Below, piece after piece: positions 1-6,166 of a stretch of 6,166 nt of DNA (positions are counted from its first letter, which is position 1; the number at the start of each line of letters is the position of its first letter). Source of the stretch: Burkholderiaceae bacterium (GTDB lineage Bacteria > Pseudomonadota > Gammaproteobacteria > Burkholderiales > Burkholderiaceae). A model generated the notes under the pieces. That model was not told the DNA's origin, did not search any database, and worked only from the letters and a program-made list of their open reading frames with translations. A program made the translations under genes and the position numbers. The stretch covers positions 1-6,166 of the forward strand of contig JASLEM010000216.1 of assembly GCA_030151165.1 (NCBI GenBank), read 5' to 3'.

Positions 1-638
1 TTCGCGAGCGGCGCGAACGCGGCGAGCGCGGGCGCGAGGCGCGTCTCGTCGCCGCCGAGCGCGACGGCCGCCGACAGCACGGCCGCGTTCGATTGCGCCG
101 CGCGGCCGACCTCGCCGACCAGCACGCGCGCGTTGCTGGCGAACAAGTCCTTCCAGCTGCGCGGCACGGCCTTCATGCGCTTCGTGTTGACCGCGAACGC
201 GATCGTGCCGGTGTAGGCGAGCGCCCAGTGGCCGTCGGCGTCCTTGGCCCAGTCCGGCACCTGCGACCATGTCGACGGCTTGTAGGCGCGCGTGATGCCG
301 CGGGCCTTCGCGATCGCGCCGAACTCGAAGCCGACGTCGCCGATGTCGACGCTCGCGTTGCCGCGCTCGGCCTCGATCTTGGCGATCTCCTCGGCGCTGC
401 TCATGTCGGTGTCGACATGCTCGATGCCGTAGACGCGCTTGAGGTCGGCCCAGATGCCGCGCCAGTTGGCCCAGTCGTCGGGCATGCCGACGCTGGCGAG
501 ATGGCCTTCGGCACGCGCGGCGCGTTCGAGCTCCTTCAGCGCGGGCTGGGCCGCCTGCGCGCGCGCGGGCGACGCGCCCGCGCCGCACAGGGCGGCGGCG
601 AGCAGGCTCGCGGCCTGGCGGCGATCGATCATGGACAT
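1..638 (-). CDS. ABC transporter periplasmic solute-binding protein, partial (C-terminus beyond the window)
   Basis: The visible 212 residues match the N-terminal lobe of family-1 solute-binding proteins of the AfuA/PotD type, which capture a ligand in the periplasm and hand it to an ABC permease. Residues 1-28 form a signal peptide: twin arginines at 6-7 (DRRQ), a hydrophobic Ala/Leu stretch at 9-22 and a probable cleavage site near ARA-QA. Typical family segments follow: WANWRGIWADLKRVYG near 56-71, DTDMSSAEEIAKIEAER near 76-92, DIGDVGFEFG near 98-107, and YTGTIAFAVNTKRM near 142-155 leading to the SWKDLF motif near 161-166. Start: ATG at 638 is preceded by AAGGAAG at 7 nt; a second in-frame ATG at 632 is possible. 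The gene lies 103 bp downstream of the TonB-dependent receptor on the same strand, so the two probably belong to one uptake locus. The ligand cannot be read: iron, polyamine and phosphonate binders share this fold. Family assignment is firm; substrate is unknown. Confidence 0.88.
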   Translation of the reverse strand, partial: MSMIDRRQAASLLAAALCGAGASPARAQAAQPALKELERAARAEGHLASVGMPDDWANWRGIWADLKRVYGIEHVDTDMSSAEEIAKIEAERGNASVDIGDVGFEFGAIAKARGITRAYKPSTWSQVPDWAKDADGHWALAYTGTIAFAVNTKRMKAVPRSWKDLFASNARVLVGEVGRAAQSNAAVLSAAVALGGDETRLAPALAAFAPLA

Positions 639-645
639 GCTGCTG

Positions 646-652
646 CTTCCTT
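646..652 (-). promoter_or_regulatory. Ribosome binding site of the solute-binding protein gene
   Basis: On the minus strand AAGGAAG lies 7 nt upstream of the ATG at 638. This is good Shine-Dalgarno spacing for that ATG and longer (13 nt) for the in-frame ATG at 632, so it favours the first of the two adjacent starts. Confidence 0.65.
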
Positions 653-708
653 CATCAAACGCAGTTCGCCGGACACCCGCGTTCGGCGCGGATGCCCGGC
701 GCGACGGT

Positions 709-731
709 GCGCCCGGCGGGGGCCCGGGCGC
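709..731 (-). other. GC-rich hairpin in the gap between receptor and binding-protein genes
   Basis: An 8-bp perfect inverted repeat (GCGCCCGG at 709-716 pairing with CCGGGCGC at 724-731) encloses a 7-nt loop and starts 10 nt beyond the receptor stop codon. It could form a stable hairpin in the receptor transcript. No T-run follows it on the minus strand, so it is not a standard intrinsic terminator. It may instead protect the 3' end of the receptor message or reduce read-through into the binding-protein gene. In DNA this GC-rich, such repeats also arise by chance. Confidence 0.35.
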
Positions 732-741
732 GGCGGGCCGA

Positions 742-3021
742 TCAGAACTTGCCGGCGAACGTGACGGTGAACTCGCGCGGCGCGCCCGGCAGCAGCGTCT
801 GCGCGGTGCCGTTCGGATCGCTGTTGACGAAGCCGTTGCTGCCGAGCGTCGAGATGTAGCGGACGTTGCCCAGGTTGGTGACGTTCAGCTGGACGCTCGA
901 CGACTTCAGGAAGGCGATCTGCCGGAAGCGATAGCCGGCGCTGGCGTTGAGCAGCGTGCGCGAGCCGACCGACGCGTCGTTCGTGTAGCTGTAGTAGCGC
1001 TTGGACATGTAGTCGACGCCGAAGTCGCCGAACAGGCTGCCGTCGTCGTAGCCCAGGATCGAGCGGAACATCGTGTTCGGCGCGTCGACGACGTGCTTGT
1101 TGCGCGTGTCGAAGGTCTCGCCGCCGCTGACGACGTCGTCCTGGTACTTCGAGCTGCTCTCGCTGAGGCTGTTGAACCAGTTCACCGACGGCATCAGGCG
1201 CAGCGACAGCGCGGCCTCGAGGCCGTACGAGCGCACGCCGCCGACGTTGGACAGCACCACCGGGTTGCCCTGGATGCCGGAGCCGGGCTGCACGGCGAGC
1301 AGGCGGTCGTGGAAGTTGACGAGGTAGCCCGTCAGCGTGCCTTCGTACAGCTTGCCCTGCGTGCGCCAGCCCGCCTCGAAGGTGTCCGAGGTCTCGGGCT
1401 TGAGCGTGTTCTTGATCGCGTCGAAGCCGGCCTGCGTCGTCGCCCACGGCGTCGTGCCGGTGGCGGCGGCCTGGAACGCGCGCATGTTGCGGGCGTAGCC
1501 GGCGAACAGCTCGTCGTGCGACGACAGCGCGTAGTTCAGGCCGGCCTGCGGCAGGAAGCTCTTCTTCGAGTCCACGGTGCCGGACGGGTTGCCGCTGCTG
1601 ATCTGCGCCTCGCCGTCGGTCGACACGTGCAGGCCCTTGAAGCCGGCCGTCACGGTCAGCGCGCTGGTGGCCTGCCAGGTGTCGCCGAGCCAGTACTGGT
1701 TCGTGCGCGTCTTGAACTGGTACTGCCACTGCGTCAGGAACGGGTTGCTCGGGAAGTCGTACGGCGAAGGCACCGCCGACGCGGAGGTCGCGTAGAAGCG
1801 GCGCGCCTGGTTGAAGTTGTTATCTTCGTGCCACATGCCGAACTTGACGGTGTGGTCGCCGAGGTCGAAGTCGAAGTCGGCGATCTCGCCGGTGCGGCCG
1901 ATGCGGTACTCGGTCGTGCGGATCGAGATCGGCGTGCCGTCCGGCGACGGCGTGTACGGCGTGTACCAGAGGCCGACGCCCTTGTTGCTGTGGCCGTAGA
2001 GCGTCAGGCTCGTGTGCAGCCGGTCGAACAGGCGCGATTCGAGCGTGCTGCCGGCGAGCACGTCGTTGCGCAGGCCCGAGCCGGCGTAGTACGCGTCGTC
2101 GCACTGCGTGACGTAGGTCGTGCCGTTGTTGCCGCACAGCGTCTTCGCCGCGTTCAGCGCCGCGCCGAAGTTCGGGTAGAAGTTGTCCCACTTGTAGCCG
2201 AGGCGGTTGATCATCTCCTTGGACATGTCCTGGTAGTCGATCTCGCGGCGCTGCGACGTGTTGACGAACGCGCTCAGGCGGTTCGTGCCGCCCCACTCGT
2301 TGACGTACTTCAGGTTGACCTGGTCCTGGCGTTGGTGGCCGTCGCCCTTCCACTTCTCGGCGTCCTGCGTCGTGTAGCTCAGCGCGACGCGGCCGAAGCC
2401 GATCTCGCCCAGGTCGACGCGGCCGTAGGTGCGGCGCTCGTCGTCGCTGCCGAAGGTCTGGCGGATGTCCAGGCCGAAGGTCTTGGCGGGATCGCGCGAG
2501 AAGAACTGCACCGTGCCGCCGAGGTTGCTGGAGGATGCCGTGTCGAGCGAGCCCGAGCCCTGCGCCAGCAGCGCGCGGCCGACGTTCTCGGCCGAGATCG
2601 CGCGGCTGATGTGCAGGCCGTTGAAGTTGCCGTACGACATGTCGCCGAGCGGCACGTTGTCGAGCGTGAAGCCGAGCTGGTTCTGCGCGAACGAGCGCAC
2701 CGTGAAGCGCGCCGACCATTCGTAGTTGCCGAGCGGGTCGGCGGACTGGAAGTTCACGCCCGGCAGGCGCGAGACCGTGATCAGCGGGCTGGTGCCGGCG
2801 GGCGCTTCGGTGAAGTCCTTGGCGTCGATGCCCTGCACCGAGCGCACCTGGCCACGGCCCTGCGTGATGGTGACGACCTGGACGTCCGACGCGGTGCCGT
2901 CGGCGGGAGACGCGGTGGCCGACGCGACGGGCGCCGCGGTGACGGCCTGGGCCTGGACGGTGGCCGCATGGGCCAGCGCCAGCGCGGAAGCGAGGACGGA
3001 GAGTCGATGAGTGCGAGCCAT
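742..3021 (-). CDS. TonB-dependent outer-membrane receptor, complete, 759 aa
   Basis: This is a ligand-gated outer-membrane channel driven by TonB-ExbB-ExbD. Residues 1-25 are a Sec signal peptide ending near VQA-QA. An Ala/Ser/Pro/Thr-rich linker leads to a probable TonB box, VQVVTIT (47-53). The plug domain spans roughly 57-178, with SRLPGVNF (84-91), FTVRSF (106-111, where many relatives have IRG), FTLDNVPLGD (118-127) and SNLGGTVQFFSRDP (165-178). The remainder has the alternating pattern and aromatic girdles of a 22-strand barrel, with NVTNLGNVRY near 713-722 and a C-terminal PREFTVTFAGKF ending in Phe, the usual Bam recognition residue. There is no N-terminal STN domain, so no ECF-sigma signalling is expected. 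Its only two cysteines, C296 and C307, fall in a probable extracellular loop and could form a disulfide. The start at 3021 has AAGG 6 nt upstream. The gene diverges from a DeoR-type regulator and precedes a solute-binding protein gene. Ligand unknown. Confidence 0.95.
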   Translation of the reverse strand: MARTHRLSVLASALALAHAATVQAQAVTAAPVASATASPADGTASDVQVVTITQGRGQVRSVQGIDAKDFTEAPAGTSPLITVSRLPGVNFQSADPLGNYEWSARFTVRSFAQNQLGFTLDNVPLGDMSYGNFNGLHISRAISAENVGRALLAQGSGSLDTASSSNLGGTVQFFSRDPAKTFGLDIRQTFGSDDERRTYGRVDLGEIGFGRVALSYTTQDAEKWKGDGHQRQDQVNLKYVNEWGGTNRLSAFVNTSQRREIDYQDMSKEMINRLGYKWDNFYPNFGAALNAAKTLCGNNGTTYVTQCDDAYYAGSGLRNDVLAGSTLESRLFDRLHTSLTLYGHSNKGVGLWYTPYTPSPDGTPISIRTTEYRIGRTGEIADFDFDLGDHTVKFGMWHEDNNFNQARRFYATSASAVPSPYDFPSNPFLTQWQYQFKTRTNQYWLGDTWQATSALTVTAGFKGLHVSTDGEAQISSGNPSGTVDSKKSFLPQAGLNYALSSHDELFAGYARNMRAFQAAATGTTPWATTQAGFDAIKNTLKPETSDTFEAGWRTQGKLYEGTLTGYLVNFHDRLLAVQPGSGIQGNPVVLSNVGGVRSYGLEAALSLRLMPSVNWFNSLSESSSKYQDDVVSGGETFDTRNKHVVDAPNTMFRSILGYDDGSLFGDFGVDYMSKRYYSYTNDASVGSRTLLNASAGYRFRQIAFLKSSSVQLNVTNLGNVRYISTLGSNGFVNSDPNGTAQTLLPGAPREFTVTFAGKF

Positions 3022-3079
3022 GGAATGCCTTGGATGGTTGGTGCCGGAAGGCGCTGTTGAGTTGAGCGCGACAGCCGCG

Positions 3080-3107
3080 ACTATCCCGGGGCTTCATGAC
3101 AAAACAA
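3080..3107 (-). promoter_or_regulatory. Weak candidate sigma-70 promoter for the receptor gene
   Basis: On the minus strand TTGTTT (plus coordinates 3102-3107, three of six matches to the -35 consensus) and GATAGT (3080-3085, four of six to the -10 consensus) are separated by 16 nt. The resulting transcript would have a leader of about 50 nt before the receptor ATG. Matches are partial, so this is a suggestion only. Confidence 0.3.
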
Positions 3108-3134
3108 CTAAACCCACTCGAATGCACCAAAAAC

Positions 3135-3160
3135 CACAAGCGCGCACAAGTTTCCTCAAG
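3135..3160. repeat. Three CAAG motifs phased at exactly 10 bp
   Basis: CACAAG at 3135-3140, CACAAG at 3145-3150 and CTCAAG at 3155-3160 repeat with a 10-bp period, placing each CAAG on nearly the same face of the helix. They lie about 115-140 bp upstream of the receptor ATG and just upstream of the candidate promoter. They could be half-sites for a regulator or could be chance. Confidence 0.4.
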
Positions 3161-3193
3161 CTGTCACAGTCGACGGGCATCTTCCGGCCCAGG

Positions 3194-3215
3194 AAATCCA
3201 CGAAAAATCCACGAA
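3194..3215. repeat. Perfect tandem 11-bp repeat, candidate operator
   Basis: AAATCCACGAA occurs twice back to back (3194-3204 and 3205-3215). Read on the minus strand this is TTCGTGGATTT twice. The 11-bp period is about one helical turn. The pair sits 45 bp upstream of the start of the DeoR-type gene. Some DeoR-family repressors (for example AgaR) bind direct repeats containing TTTCG-like cores, and TTTCG occurs at the repeat junction. The repeat is seen directly; the operator role is inferred from position and family. Confidence 0.5.
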
Positions 3216-3241
3216 CACAGGCACGGCGACACCGCGCCGCC

Positions 3242-3247
3242 AGGGGA
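3242..3247 (+). promoter_or_regulatory. Candidate ribosome binding site of the DeoR-type gene
   Basis: AGGGGA lies 12 nt before the ATG at 3260, a little farther than ideal. The only closer purine-rich stretch, AAGG at 3255-3258, is one nucleotide from the ATG and too close. The ATG at 3260 is chosen mainly because the protein then begins as DeoR proteins do. Confidence 0.4.
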
Positions 3248-3259
3248 CATAGACAAGGC

Positions 3260-4021
3260 ATGTGGGCTCACGAAAGACACAACAGGATCGTCGCGCTGCT
3301 CAACGAGCGCCAGCGCCTGACGACGGAGATGTTCGCGGCCGAGCTCGGCGTCTCCAAGGAAACCATCCGCCGCGACCTGATCGAGCTGGAGCTCTCCGGC
3401 AAGCTGAGCCGCGTGCACGGCGGCGCGATCCCGCAGGCGGTCGCCGTCGAGGCCAGCTACGTCGAGCGCGGCGAATTGCAGATGGACCAGAAGCGCGCGA
3501 TCGCGCAGGCCGTCGCGCCGCTGATCGAGACGGGCATGTCGTGCTTCATCGACGCCGGCTCGACGACGCACGCGCTGTCGAAGGTGCTCGCCAACCGCAG
3601 CGGCATCCAGGTGGTGACGAACTCGGTGGGCATCGCGCAGGATCTCGCGGGCAACTCGGGCATCGACGTCGTGCTGCTCGGCGGGCGCCTCGCCAAGGAG
3701 ATGCCGGCCACGTACGGCGACCAGACCGTCGCCGAGATCGGCCGCTACCGGCTCGACCTCGCCGTCATCTCGCCCGTGAGCTTCGACGCGGACGACGGCG
3801 CGATGGACTACCTCTGGCACGAGGCCGTCGTGGCGCGCGCGATGTTCGAGCATGCGCGCACGCGCTTCCTGCTCGCCGACAGCAGCAAGCTGGGGCGCGG
3901 CAGCCGCGTGCAGATCTGCGCGTCCGCGGCGGTCGACGTGCTGGTGACCGACGCCTCCGCCGACGAGGCGACGCTCGGCCGCCTGCTCGGCGCCGGCGTG
4001 AAGCGCATCGTGACGGCCTGA
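3260..4021 (+). CDS. DeoR-family transcriptional regulator, complete, 253 aa
   Basis: This is a cytoplasmic DNA-binding regulator, in most family members a repressor released by a phosphorylated metabolite. Residues 6-56 carry the full DeoR signature: RHNRIVALL, then the winged helix-turn-helix with VSKETIRRDL (31-40) as recognition helix, and GKLSRVHGGA (47-56). Residues about 76-235 form the DeoR C-terminal sensor domain: FIDAGSTT (96-103), the expected phosphate-binding loop; VVTNSVGIA (118-126); VVLLGGRL (137-144); Glu188 within HEAVVARAM; LLADSSKLG (204-212). The loop DADDGAMDYLW (176-186) differs somewhat from the common family pattern, which may reflect ligand choice. The length is typical. 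The frame is open upstream to 3011, but the segment before 3260 resembles no DeoR N-terminus. It diverges from the receptor gene and probably controls it and itself through the shared intergenic region. The regulated substrate is unknown; no specific name (glpR, agaR and others) is justified. Confidence 0.94.
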   Translation: MWAHERHNRIVALLNERQRLTTEMFAAELGVSKETIRRDLIELELSGKLSRVHGGAIPQAVAVEASYVERGELQMDQKRAIAQAVAPLIETGMSCFIDAGSTTHALSKVLANRSGIQVVTNSVGIAQDLAGNSGIDVVLLGGRLAKEMPATYGDQTVAEIGRYRLDLAVISPVSFDADDGAMDYLWHEAVVARAMFEHARTRFLLADSSKLGRGSRVQICASAAVDVLVTDASADEATLGRLLGAGVKRIVTA

Positions 4022-4127
4022 CCCGCGCCGGGCCCGTACGACGGGCGGTCGATTCGGCGGGATGACCCGCAAGACAGCCGCAGCAGCGGGTGGCAACATC
4101 GACGGTTTTCGCCAACCAGGTCTTTCG
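4022..4127. other. Gap between the DeoR-type and peptidase genes
   Basis: This 106-bp stretch has no gene. A short perfect hairpin (GCCCGT at 4032-4037 pairing with ACGGGC at 4041-4046, 3-nt loop) lies 10 nt after the regulator stop codon, but no T-run follows, so it is at best a weak terminator. A second possible pairing is ACCCGC 4065-4070 with GCGGGT 4086-4091. No clear promoter for the peptidase is visible. The gap is long enough for independent transcription of the peptidase. Confidence 0.4.
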
Positions 4128-6166
4128 ATGCCCCGCCTGCCCTTCCTCTCGCGCCCGGCCCTGCTCGCGGCGCTCGCCGCGCTCGCCGCCGGCGCCGCCC
4201 TCGCCCAGAACGCGTCGCCAGCGGCCTCCGCGCCCGCGCCGGCCGCGTCGTCCGCCGACGATCCCTATCTCTGGCTCGAGAAGGTCGACAGCCCCGACGC
4301 GATGAAGTGGGTGCGCGGCGAGAACGAGAAGACGCTGTCGGTGTTCGAGAAGGATCCGCGCTTCGCCACGTTCAACGAGCAGGCGCTCGCGATCTCGCAG
4401 ACGCACGACCGCATCCCGTTCGCGCGCCAGATCGACGGCGAGCTGGCCAACTTCTGGCAGGACGCCGATCACGTGCGCGGCATCTGGCGCGTGACCTCCG
4501 CGAAGGACTACGACGCCGGCGGCGCGCCGCAATGGAAGACGGTGCTCGATCTCGACAAGGTCTCCGCCGACGAGAAGGCGAACTGGGTCTGGAAGGGCGC
4601 GCAGTGCGAGTCGCATCGGCAGGGCCAGTGCCTCGTCATGCTGTCGGACGGCGGCGAGGACGCCGACACCGTGCGCGAGTTCGACCTGAAGAAGGGCAAG
4701 TTCGTCGCCGGCGGCTTCCAGCTGCCCAAGGGCAAGCAGAACGTGGTCTGGGAGAACCCGAACCAGGTCGTGGTCGCGCGCGAGTGGAAGCCGGGCGAGC
4801 TCACGAGCTCCGGCTACGCGTACATCGTCAAGCGCCTGCGCCGCGGCCAGCCGCTGTCGGCCGCCACCGAGATCTTCCGCGGCAAGCCGACCGACGTCGC
4901 CACCGAGCTCCTGACGCTGAACGACGCCGCCGGCCACCAGGCGGTGGTCATCAACCGCGGCATCAGCTTCTTCGAGGCCGAGCAATACCTCGTCACGCCG
5001 GGCGGCGTGAAGAAGCTCGGCCTGCCGCTGAAGGCCACGATGGAAGAGCTGTTCGACGGCCAGCTGATCGTCAAGCTGGAGCAGGACTGGCAGGCCGGCG
5101 ACGTCAAGGTGCCGCAGGGCGCGCTCGTCGCGATCGACCTCGCGCAGGCCATCGCGCATCCCGACGCGCTGAAGCCGACCGTCATCTTCGCGCCGACGCC
5201 GCGCCAGTCGGTCGAGCAGGTCGCCGCCACGAAGGACGCGCTGGTCGTCGCCACGCTCGACAACGTGCGCGGCCGCGCCTCGCTGTTCCGGCGCGCGCAC
5301 GACGGCACGTGGTCGTCGACCGCCGTGGCGCTCCCCGACAACGCGACGATCGGCATCGCCGACGCGAGCGAGCACACGTCGACCGCCTACCTGTCGGTCG
5401 CCGGCTTCCTGCAGCCCTCGAGCCAGTGGCGCGCGGACACCGCGCGGGGCGACGTGAAGTCGCTGCGCTCGCTGCCCGCGCAGTTCGACGCGTCGCACGA
5501 CGACGTCGACCAGTTCGAGGCGACGTCCACCGACGGCACGAAGATCCCGTACTTCATCGTCCACCCGAAGGGCATGGCGATGGACGGCAGCCATCCGACG
5601 ATCCTGTACGCGTACGGCGGCTTCGCGAACTCGCTGTCGCCCTGGTACAGCGGCGTGACGGGCAAGCTGTGGCTCGAGCACGGCGGCGTCTACGTCGTCG
5701 CCAACATCCGCGGCGGCGGCGAGTTCGGCCCGGCCTGGCACGACGCCGGCCTGAAGACCAAGCGCCAGATCATCTACGACGACTTCGCGTCGGTGGCGCG
5801 CGACCTGATCGCCCGCAACGTGACCACGCCGCGCCGCCTCGGCATCGAGGGCGGCTCCAACGGCGGGCTGCTGATGGGCGTCGAGATGACGCAGCATCCG
5901 GAACTGTGGAACGCGGTCGACATCCAGGTGCCGCTGCTCGACATGCTGCGCTTCGAGCAGATCGCGGCCGGCGCGTCGTGGGTCGGCGAGTACGGCTCGG
6001 TGGCGGTGCCGGAGGAGCGCGCGTTCCTCGCGAAGATCTCGCCGTACGCCAACATCCGGCGCGACGCGAAGTACCCGCAGGCGCTGATCTGGACGACGAC
6101 CAAGGACGACCGCGTCGGCCCGCAGCACGCCCGCAAGTTCGCGGCGCGCCTGCAGGAATACGGCAT
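4128..6166 (+). CDS. Secreted prolyl oligopeptidase family (S9A) serine peptidase, partial (C-terminus beyond the window)
   Basis: The enzyme cleaves peptides, probably after proline, in the periplasm or outside. Residues 1-26 are a Sec signal peptide ending ALA-QN, followed by an Ala/Pro/Ser linker. DDPYLWLEKVDSPDAMKWV (44-62) is the classical S9A N-terminal motif. A beta-propeller of about 70-430 follows, then the alpha/beta-hydrolase domain: YAYGGF (494-499), NIRGGGEFG (526-534) and GGSNGG with nucleophile Ser577. The charge-relay Asp is Asp660 in DDRV. Aligned by eye with porcine prolyl oligopeptidase, Tyr496, Ser577, Asn578, Trp618, Asp660 and Arg662 match Tyr473, Ser554, Asn555, Trp595, Asp641 and Arg643, so the oxyanion and proline-pocket residues are kept. 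The catalytic His, expected about 39 residues after Asp660, lies beyond the window. Cys160 and Cys168 in the propeller could form a disulfide. ATG 4128 is chosen because the signal peptide starts there; an in-frame ATG at 4062 would add 22 unlikely residues. AGG lies 7 nt upstream. Confidence 0.94.
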   Translation, partial: MPRLPFLSRPALLAALAALAAGAALAQNASPAASAPAPAASSADDPYLWLEKVDSPDAMKWVRGENEKTLSVFEKDPRFATFNEQALAISQTHDRIPFARQIDGELANFWQDADHVRGIWRVTSAKDYDAGGAPQWKTVLDLDKVSADEKANWVWKGAQCESHRQGQCLVMLSDGGEDADTVREFDLKKGKFVAGGFQLPKGKQNVVWENPNQVVVAREWKPGELTSSGYAYIVKRLRRGQPLSAATEIFRGKPTDVATELLTLNDAAGHQAVVINRGISFFEAEQYLVTPGGVKKLGLPLKATMEELFDGQLIVKLEQDWQAGDVKVPQGALVAIDLAQAIAHPDALKPTVIFAPTPRQSVEQVAATKDALVVATLDNVRGRASLFRRAHDGTWSSTAVALPDNATIGIADASEHTSTAYLSVAGFLQPSSQWRADTARGDVKSLRSLPAQFDASHDDVDQFEATSTDGTKIPYFIVHPKGMAMDGSHPTILYAYGGFANSLSPWYSGVTGKLWLEHGGVYVVANIRGGGEFGPAWHDAGLKTKRQIIYDDFASVARDLIARNVTTPRRLGIEGGSNGGLLMGVEMTQHPELWNAVDIQVPLLDMLRFEQIAAGASWVGEYGSVAVPEERAFLAKISPYANIRRDAKYPQALIWTTTKDDRVGPQHARKFAARLQEYG

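Larger units (their letters stand above)
3022..3259. promoter_or_regulatory. Divergent intergenic region between the receptor and deoR-type genes
   Basis: This 238-bp gap separates two divergently transcribed genes and must contain both their promoters. Its middle part, about 3096-3215, is much richer in A/T than the flanking genes and contains A-runs, a 10-bp-phased CAAG series (3135-3160), an odd-centred palindrome CTGTCACAG (3161-3169) and a perfect tandem 11-bp repeat (3194-3215). A regulator encoded next to such a region normally binds in it. No convincing sigma-70 promoter was found for the regulator gene. Confidence 0.75.

Noticed and set aside
570..638. Lipoprotein signal in the solute-binding protein (Cys18 after AAAL)
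   Set aside because: The residue before the Cys is Leu, not Gly, Ala or Ser, so it is not a lipobox. The region reads as the hydrophobic core of an ordinary or Tat-type cleavable signal peptide.
439..3060. Plus-strand open frame of 873 codons antisense to the receptor gene
   Set aside because: It is very rich in Ala, Arg and Val with no recognisable domain, and it mirrors a clear receptor gene. Long antisense open frames are expected at this GC content.
3161..3169. CRP/FNR-type site around the palindrome CTGTCACAG
   Set aside because: The second half-site (TGTGA six bases before TCACA) is absent; only a short odd-centred palindrome is present.
3011..3259. N-terminal extension of the DeoR-type protein to an upstream ATG at 3011
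   Set aside because: The frame is open but would run through the receptor start and the whole promoter region. The added 83 residues look like translated intergenic DNA, and the DeoR signature starts right after 3260.
4032..4046. Intrinsic terminator after the DeoR-type gene
   Set aside because: The stem is only 6 bp with a 3-nt loop and no T-run follows, so it is not supported as a terminator.
4062..4127. Alternative in-frame ATG at 4062 for the peptidase
   Set aside because: It has no ribosome binding site and would place 22 mostly polar residues before an already complete signal peptide.
3765..6128. Minus-strand open frame of 787 codons antisense to the peptidase gene
   Set aside because: It has Arg/Ala/Asp-rich low-complexity composition and no domain, and it overlaps both the regulator and a peptidase with conserved catalytic motifs. 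It is a GC-driven shadow.

Overview
The window is GC-rich DNA (roughly two thirds G+C, with codons ending mostly in G or C and heavy use of GCG, CGC, TCG, ACG and CCG). It comes from a Gram-negative bacterium: the genes encode a TonB-dependent outer-membrane receptor, a periplasmic binding protein and a secreted prolyl oligopeptidase-type protease. Codon style and gene families fit a betaproteobacterium of the Burkholderia type; this is a judgement from style, not a proof. Base and codon use are uniform across all four genes. I see no insertion sequence, phage, tRNA, rRNA or CRISPR signal.

Layout. (1) 1-638, minus strand: the N-terminal 212 residues of an ABC-transporter solute-binding protein with a twin-arginine-containing signal peptide; the gene runs off the left edge. 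(2) 742-3021, minus strand: a complete 759-residue TonB-dependent receptor. It lies upstream of the binding-protein gene on the same strand, with a 103-bp gap that holds a GC-rich hairpin. (3) 3022-3259: a divergent intergenic region, locally AT-richer, with a weak candidate promoter for the receptor, a perfect tandem 11-bp repeat and a 10-bp-phased CAAG series. (4) 3260-4021, plus strand: a complete 253-residue DeoR-family transcriptional regulator. (5) 4128-6166, plus strand: a secreted S9A (prolyl oligopeptidase family) serine peptidase, cut by the right edge just before its catalytic histidine.

How they may work together. The receptor (outer membrane) and the binding protein (periplasm) look like two consecutive stages of one TonB/ABC import route. 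The divergent DeoR-type repressor is the obvious candidate regulator of that route and of itself. DeoR-family sensor domains usually bind phosphorylated sugars or related phosphorylated metabolites, so the imported substrate may be a sugar-phosphate-like or other organophosphorus compound; that is inference, and the substrate cannot be read from the sequence. The peptidase follows the regulator on the same strand but is 106 bp away, and may be an independent gene. The most interesting point is the small import/regulator locus with its repeat-rich shared promoter region. I found no clear evidence of a wholly new type of system.
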